A stretch of 64,000 nt of DNA from Actinobacteria bacterium IMCC26207 (GTDB lineage Bacteria > Actinomycetota > Acidimicrobiia > Acidimicrobiales > Microtrichaceae). Position numbers and translations under genes: made by a program. The stretch lies in NCBI GenBank assembly GCA_001025035.1, contig LCZK01000001.1:25984-89983 (forward strand), given 5' to 3'. Below the pieces are notes generated by a model, which did no database searches, was not told the origin of the DNA, and was given only the letters and a program-made list of their open reading frames with translations. This document shows, piece after piece, positions 60,716 through 64,000 of the stretch (the stretch's first letter is position 1; each line of letters starts with the position of its first letter).

Positions 60716-63700
60716 TTAGCCGAAGGCTGCGTCGAGTAGAACTCCGCCTTCGGAGCCGACGTCTACGGTGCCGTCCTCTGGGGCGATCGCTGGGGGTAGG
60801 GGGGTGGGCTCACCGCCTGCTGTTGGGGTTGGTACTAACAGATTCGTACCCCAAGCGGCTGCGCCCCCGAGGGAACCGACGACGACCCCGGCGCCGTACA
60901 GGGGGCTGGGTGGTATAAACGGATTAGCCGCAAGAAAGCGCCCCTTATTCAAAGCAATTTTGTCAGTCAGATCGGCGGCACGGCCAATAGCATCATCCCA
61001 AAGCGGGGTGCCTACTTCTAATCTTGACATGGCATTTTCAAAGCGACTTAAATTTTTGAAATCTTGTGCGTAGTTGGTTTCGAAAGGGAGGAGGTGTTGA
61101 GCCTGAGCTGCGCTTTGTTTTGCGAGGAAGGCTCCGTATTGTGCGGCGCCTGAGACTCCTCCGATGGCTCCGCCGATGAGGACGCTTGCGCCGACTCGTT
61201 GCCAGTCGATGTCTCCGGTGTCGATGAGTTGTTCGACTGTGGAGCTTGCGAAGCCTGAGGTTGCTCCTGCTGCTGCTCCGACGGCGAAGGACATTGCGGC
61301 GCCTTTGACTGCGGATGCGATGGTCATAGCGGCGATGGCTGCGTAGGCTCCGGCGGTGGCGATGGAGAGTACTGCGCTGGCGATGACTGAGACTGCAAGT
61401 CCGACCCATTTGCCGATGCTCATGTTGCCGGAGGGGTCGCTGTTGTTCCATGGGTCACCGAGTGCGTATTCGTATGCGTTGGTGGACCCTCCTAGGAGTG
61501 GGTCTCGTTGCAAGAACCGTCCGGCTTGGGGGGAGTATTCGCGGTTGCCCATGGTGTAGAAATCGTTGCCGATGGGGAGCCGGCCGGTGCCTTTCCAACC
61601 ACTGGAATAGAGGGCTAGTTCGAGTGCGGTGGTGGGGAGTGGGTCGGCGTTGGTGCTGATTTGTGTGCCCCAGGGGTCATACACGGTGGTATGTGCGGGT
61701 GCTGTGTTACTTGTTGTTTTCCAAGTGGTTGATCCTTGGAGGTCGTTGTAGAGCCATTCGACCGGGTTGCCGTTTGAGTCGAGTGCGACACTGACACCTT
61801 GGGGGAGTGAGATGATTTGGCCGGCGATGTTGCCTGTTTCGTCGAGTAACAAGTTGCCTGAGGTTCGTAGGGTGATCGGCCCGTTGGGAGCAGCTTTTGC
61901 TGCTCGTTGTCTTGCTGCGGGTGCTTCAGTTCCTGCTTCGGCTTTGGCGACTGGTTCTTCTGGTGCTGGTTCTGGTGTGGAGTCGGCAACCGGTTCGGTG
62001 GTTTCTGGTGCTTGTTCTTCTGGTGCTTGTTCTTCTGCGGCTGGTTCTTGTGGTGCTGGTTCTTCTGCGGGTGGTGGTGTGGGTGTGTAGATGGTGTCGC
62101 CGTTTCCGGTGAACGCGATTGTGCCGTTGGGGCCGGTTGCTGTGATGAGGTGGCCGCCTGCGTCGTAGTTGAGGGTGCTGGCACCGGTTGTGGGGTTGCC
62201 GATGGTGGTGGTGCGGCCGTGGGAGTCGTAGGTGGGTGTGCCAAGGTTTTCTTGGGTTGTTGAGGTGAGTTGGTTTGCTTCGTTGTAGCTAAATGTTGCG
62301 GTTTGTTGTTTGTTGTTGGTTGTGGTGGTGGTTTGTGAGGTCCGGTTGCCGTTTGATCCTGGCTGGCCTTCGAATGCAACAGTTTTGGATCTGGTGGTGA
62401 GGGCCATGGTTCCGCTGTTGACTGCGGAGATGATGCGGTGATCGAGGTTGTAGGTGGCTTGGGTGGTGGCTGTTCCGTCGGTTCCTCGCAAGGTGCGTGA
62501 CAAGATGGCGTTATCTCGTGAGAATGTGTTGGTTTCGCCGATGGTTGCGCCGCCTTCGAATCCGGCGTAGGTGATGGCTTCTGCGTTGTTGTTCGCGTCG
62601 AGTGTGATCGCTGAGGTGGTGCCGTTTTTGTAACGAACAGTTGAGATGGTGCCGTCGTTGCGGTAGGTCGTGGTGCTGAGGGTTTTGCCGTTGACTGCTT
62701 GTGAGGTTGGTTGGCCGAACCGGTCGTAGTTGTAGGTGTAGACGCGGGTTTCTCCGTTCGCGGTGACGGTTCTGGTAACGGTTGGGTGCCCGGTGTTCGG
62801 GTCGTACGCGTGGGTGGTGACGGTTCCGTGGGAGTCTGTTGATTGGAAGAGTTGCCCGGTGATCGACACGGACTGAGTAGCAGTATTTGTGACACCTTGG
62901 GTGGTGGTTGTCCCTGATGAGACGAGTGGGTTGTTGAACACCATCGGGGTTGATGACATTGCGTACGCGGGGCCATCTCCGGTGACAGCACCTGATTCTG
63001 CTGAGCCGTCGGGGCGGTAGTTGATACAGGTTTCGGTGCCTTGGCCGGTTGCTTTATTGGTGCTTCCGGCGGCGTCGTAGGTTTGTTCTGTGATGATTGC
63101 ACCGGGGCGGGTTGTGACGGCGAGTTGGCCGCCTTGGATGGCGGGCGGGCCGTCACAACCAGTGGCTTCGGCTGTTGCACCGTGGTATCCGTAATAACTG
63201 GTCTGCCCATCTGGTGCAGTCCATGAGAGGTGTTGGCCATATTGGCCATCAACACCGGTGTTCTCAGCCCAGGTATGTGACACGGTCGCGCCTGAGGATG
63301 AGGTTTGTTTCAACAAGTTCGTAGACCCGGTTTCGAGGTCGTATTCGGAGATTTGTCGGAGCCGTTCAGCACCGCGACCGGTGGCTAGCTGATCAGTGGT
63401 TTCTTGTTCGGTGACCTCGTTCAGCCCGGGTGCGGTCTGTGCTGCGGTTATTGGCTGCCACCGGTTGTCTGCTCCGGCTACTTCCAACGAAACATTTGCT
63501 GCACCGTTGGTTCCGGAGACAACTTCAGCTTGGATATCCGCTGCAGCATTACGGCGAAGTTGTTGACGACACGGCACTTGGATCGTGCAGGTCATTGCGT
63601 TGATCGTGAGACGCGCGTCAGTGGTGCTTCTGAACTGATAGGTGCCTTCGGTGGGGGCTATGAATTTGCCGGCGAGTCGCATCGACCAGACACCACCAGC

Positions 63701-64000
63701 ACCCGAGGGGTTTTGTGTGTAACCAAATTGCATGGTTTGCGCGCGGCGGCCATTGACGCGGGGGCCGATCGAACGATCAGACGGCACACCAGTAAACCCA
63801 GTGTTGTTGTAGACCATGCCAACGAGACCGGTGATGGGTTCCATACGGATCCGCGCACCCGGGTCGGCGTCAAAGGTGTCGTAACGCGTTTCGACAACAG
63901 GCGCACCCGAACCGGTTGTCATCGCACGCCTCGACGGCCCAATAGCTGTGACAGCGCGGCCTTGGGCGTCGTACTCGGTTCTCGACCGTGTTCCGCTGAC
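60716..64000 (-). CDS. RHS/YD-repeat protein with PA14-like domain and hydrophobic C-terminal tip (5' partial)
   Basis: A large surface or secreted protein whose frame continues past the right edge: 26 more codons precede the first visible ATG at 63922, reading RTEYDAQGRAVTAIGPSRR, itself a YD repeat. Visible order: PA14-like module (about 63880-63420, TGLVGMVYNNTGFTGVP... LAGKFIAPTEGTYQFRS), YD repeats (to about 62100), a Pro/Glu-rich linker (about 62090-61900), the RHS core ending REYSPQAGRFLQRDP...NAYEYALGDPWNNSDPSG (about 61560-61430), a hydrophobic Gly/Ala segment (61420-61160), then about 120 unrecognised residues. The tip has no known toxin motif and no immunity-like gene follows. Composition shifts near 61075. 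Confidence 0.9.
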   Translation of the reverse strand, partial: VSGTRSRTEYDAQGRAVTAIGPSRRAMTTGSGAPVVETRYDTFDADPGARIRMEPITGLVGMVYNNTGFTGVPSDRSIGPRVNGRRAQTMQFGYTQNPSGAGGVWSMRLAGKFIAPTEGTYQFRSTTDARLTINAMTCTIQVPCRQQLRRNAAADIQAEVVSGTNGAANVSLEVAGADNRWQPITAAQTAPGLNEVTEQETTDQLATGRGAERLRQISEYDLETGSTNLLKQTSSSGATVSHTWAENTGVDGQYGQHLSWTAPDGQTSYYGYHGATAEATGCDGPPAIQGGQLAVTTRPGAIITEQTYDAAGSTNKATGQGTETCINYRPDGSAESGAVTGDGPAYAMSSTPMVFNNPLVSSGTTTTQGVTNTATQSVSITGQLFQSTDSHGTVTTHAYDPNTGHPTVTRTVTANGETRVYTYNYDRFGQPTSQAVNGKTLSTTTYRNDGTISTVRYKNGTTSAITLDANNNAEAITYAGFEGGATIGETNTFSRDNAILSRTLRGTDGTATTQATYNLDHRIISAVNSGTMALTTRSKTVAFEGQPGSNGNRTSQTTTTTNNKQQTATFSYNEANQLTSTTQENLGTPTYDSHGRTTTIGNPTTGASTLNYDAGGHLITATGPNGTIAFTGNGDTIYTPTPPPAEEPAPQEPAAEEQAPEEQAPETTEPVADSTPEPAPEEPVAKAEAGTEAPAARQRAAKAAPNGPITLRTSGNLLLDETGNIAGQIISLPQGVSVALDSNGNPVEWLYNDLQGSTTWKTTSNTAPAHTTVYDPWGTQISTNADPLPTTALELALYSSGWKGTGRLPIGNDFYTMGNREYSPQAGRFLQRDPLLGGSTNAYEYALGDPWNNSDPSGNMSIGKWVGLAVSVIASAVLSIATAGAYAAIAAMTIASAVKGAAMSFAVGAAAGATSGFASSTVEQLIDTGDIDWQRVGASVLIGGAIGGVSGAAQYGAFLAKQSAAQAQHLLPFETNYAQDFKNLSRFENAMSRLEVGTPLWDDAIGRAADLTDKIALNKGRFLAANPFIPPSPLYGAGVVVGSLGGAAAWGTNLLVPTPTAGGEPTPLPPAIAPEDGTVDVGSEGGVLLDAAFG

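Noticed and set aside
61615..63255. A 546-aa open frame overlapping the RHS gene in another frame on the same strand
   Set aside because: It is Pro/Thr/Gln/Ser low-complexity sequence produced by the biased composition of the RHS gene; the RHS frame carries clear YD repeats and the RHS core.

Overview
The window looks like a chromosomal segment of a free-living, mostly heterotrophic actinobacterium. Evidence: moderately high GC by eye, frequent GTG/TTG starts, a DUF222-HNH protein, AftB-like and other GT-C membrane proteins, a CtpE-like P-type ATPase, an Rpf-like muralytic protein and apparently leaderless starts. An Acidimicrobiia-type (Ilumatobacter-like, freshwater or marine) source is my best guess, but it rests on general resemblance only. 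No phage, IS transposase, CRISPR array or rRNA was seen; one tRNA-Arg(CCT) is present.

Layout. 1-6.9 kb: purine biosynthesis (purQ, an opposite-strand AT-hook-like gene, purL, gluQ, purF, purM). 6.9-16.7 kb: an AttH-like protein, an ACT-domain malic enzyme, an AftB-like glycosyltransferase facing an acyltransferase-3 protein, a DUF222-HNH protein of deviant composition, then an overlapping nitroreductase/ATP-grasp pair. 16.7-23.1 kb (minus strand): a GT-C-like membrane protein, an acyl-CoA ligase, and a large secreted beta-1,3-glucanase (GH16-CBM6-CBM6-GH64). 23.3-27.3 kb: an APC permease, a DUF4287 protein, a Phd/PIN toxin-antitoxin pair with a 20-bp-periodic operator, an ADP-ribosylglycohydrolase and the tRNA. 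27.4-31 kb: an MDR oxidoreductase and two secreted proteins behind near-identical 47-bp promoter cassettes, the first of which opens with a Cys-rich 30-codon ORF.

31-38.1 kb: an acyl-CoA catabolic run (enoyl-CoA hydratase, fused mutase IcmF, HMG-CoA lyase, acetoacetyl-CoA synthetase) that fits branched-chain amino acid or ketone-body use. 38.2-45.5 kb (minus strand): a Kef-type antiporter, a cluster of palindromic and tandem repeats, arfB, a glutaredoxin-like protein, a PhoD phosphatase and bioA-bioF-bioD. 45.5-51.5 kb: acpS, an FmdB-type zinc ribbon, a desaturase, a six-PKD Gly-rich surface lipoprotein and an Rpf-like protein. 51.6-60.6 kb: a VIT transporter, an overlapping lipid operon (patatin, PlsC-like, P-type ATPase), superoxide dismutase, an MFS transporter, an orphan ParA and a dienelactone hydrolase. 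60.7-64 kb: the 3' part of an RHS/YD-repeat protein with a PA14-like domain, which runs off the right edge.

The least ordinary signals are non-coding or architectural. They are the duplicated leaderless promoter with its poly-Cys leader ORF, a 47-bp dispersed palindrome (three copies), a hairpin family sharing a core at two convergent junctions, several short tandem repeats that include stop codons or start regions, the TA operator, and the secreted or surface multidomain proteins.
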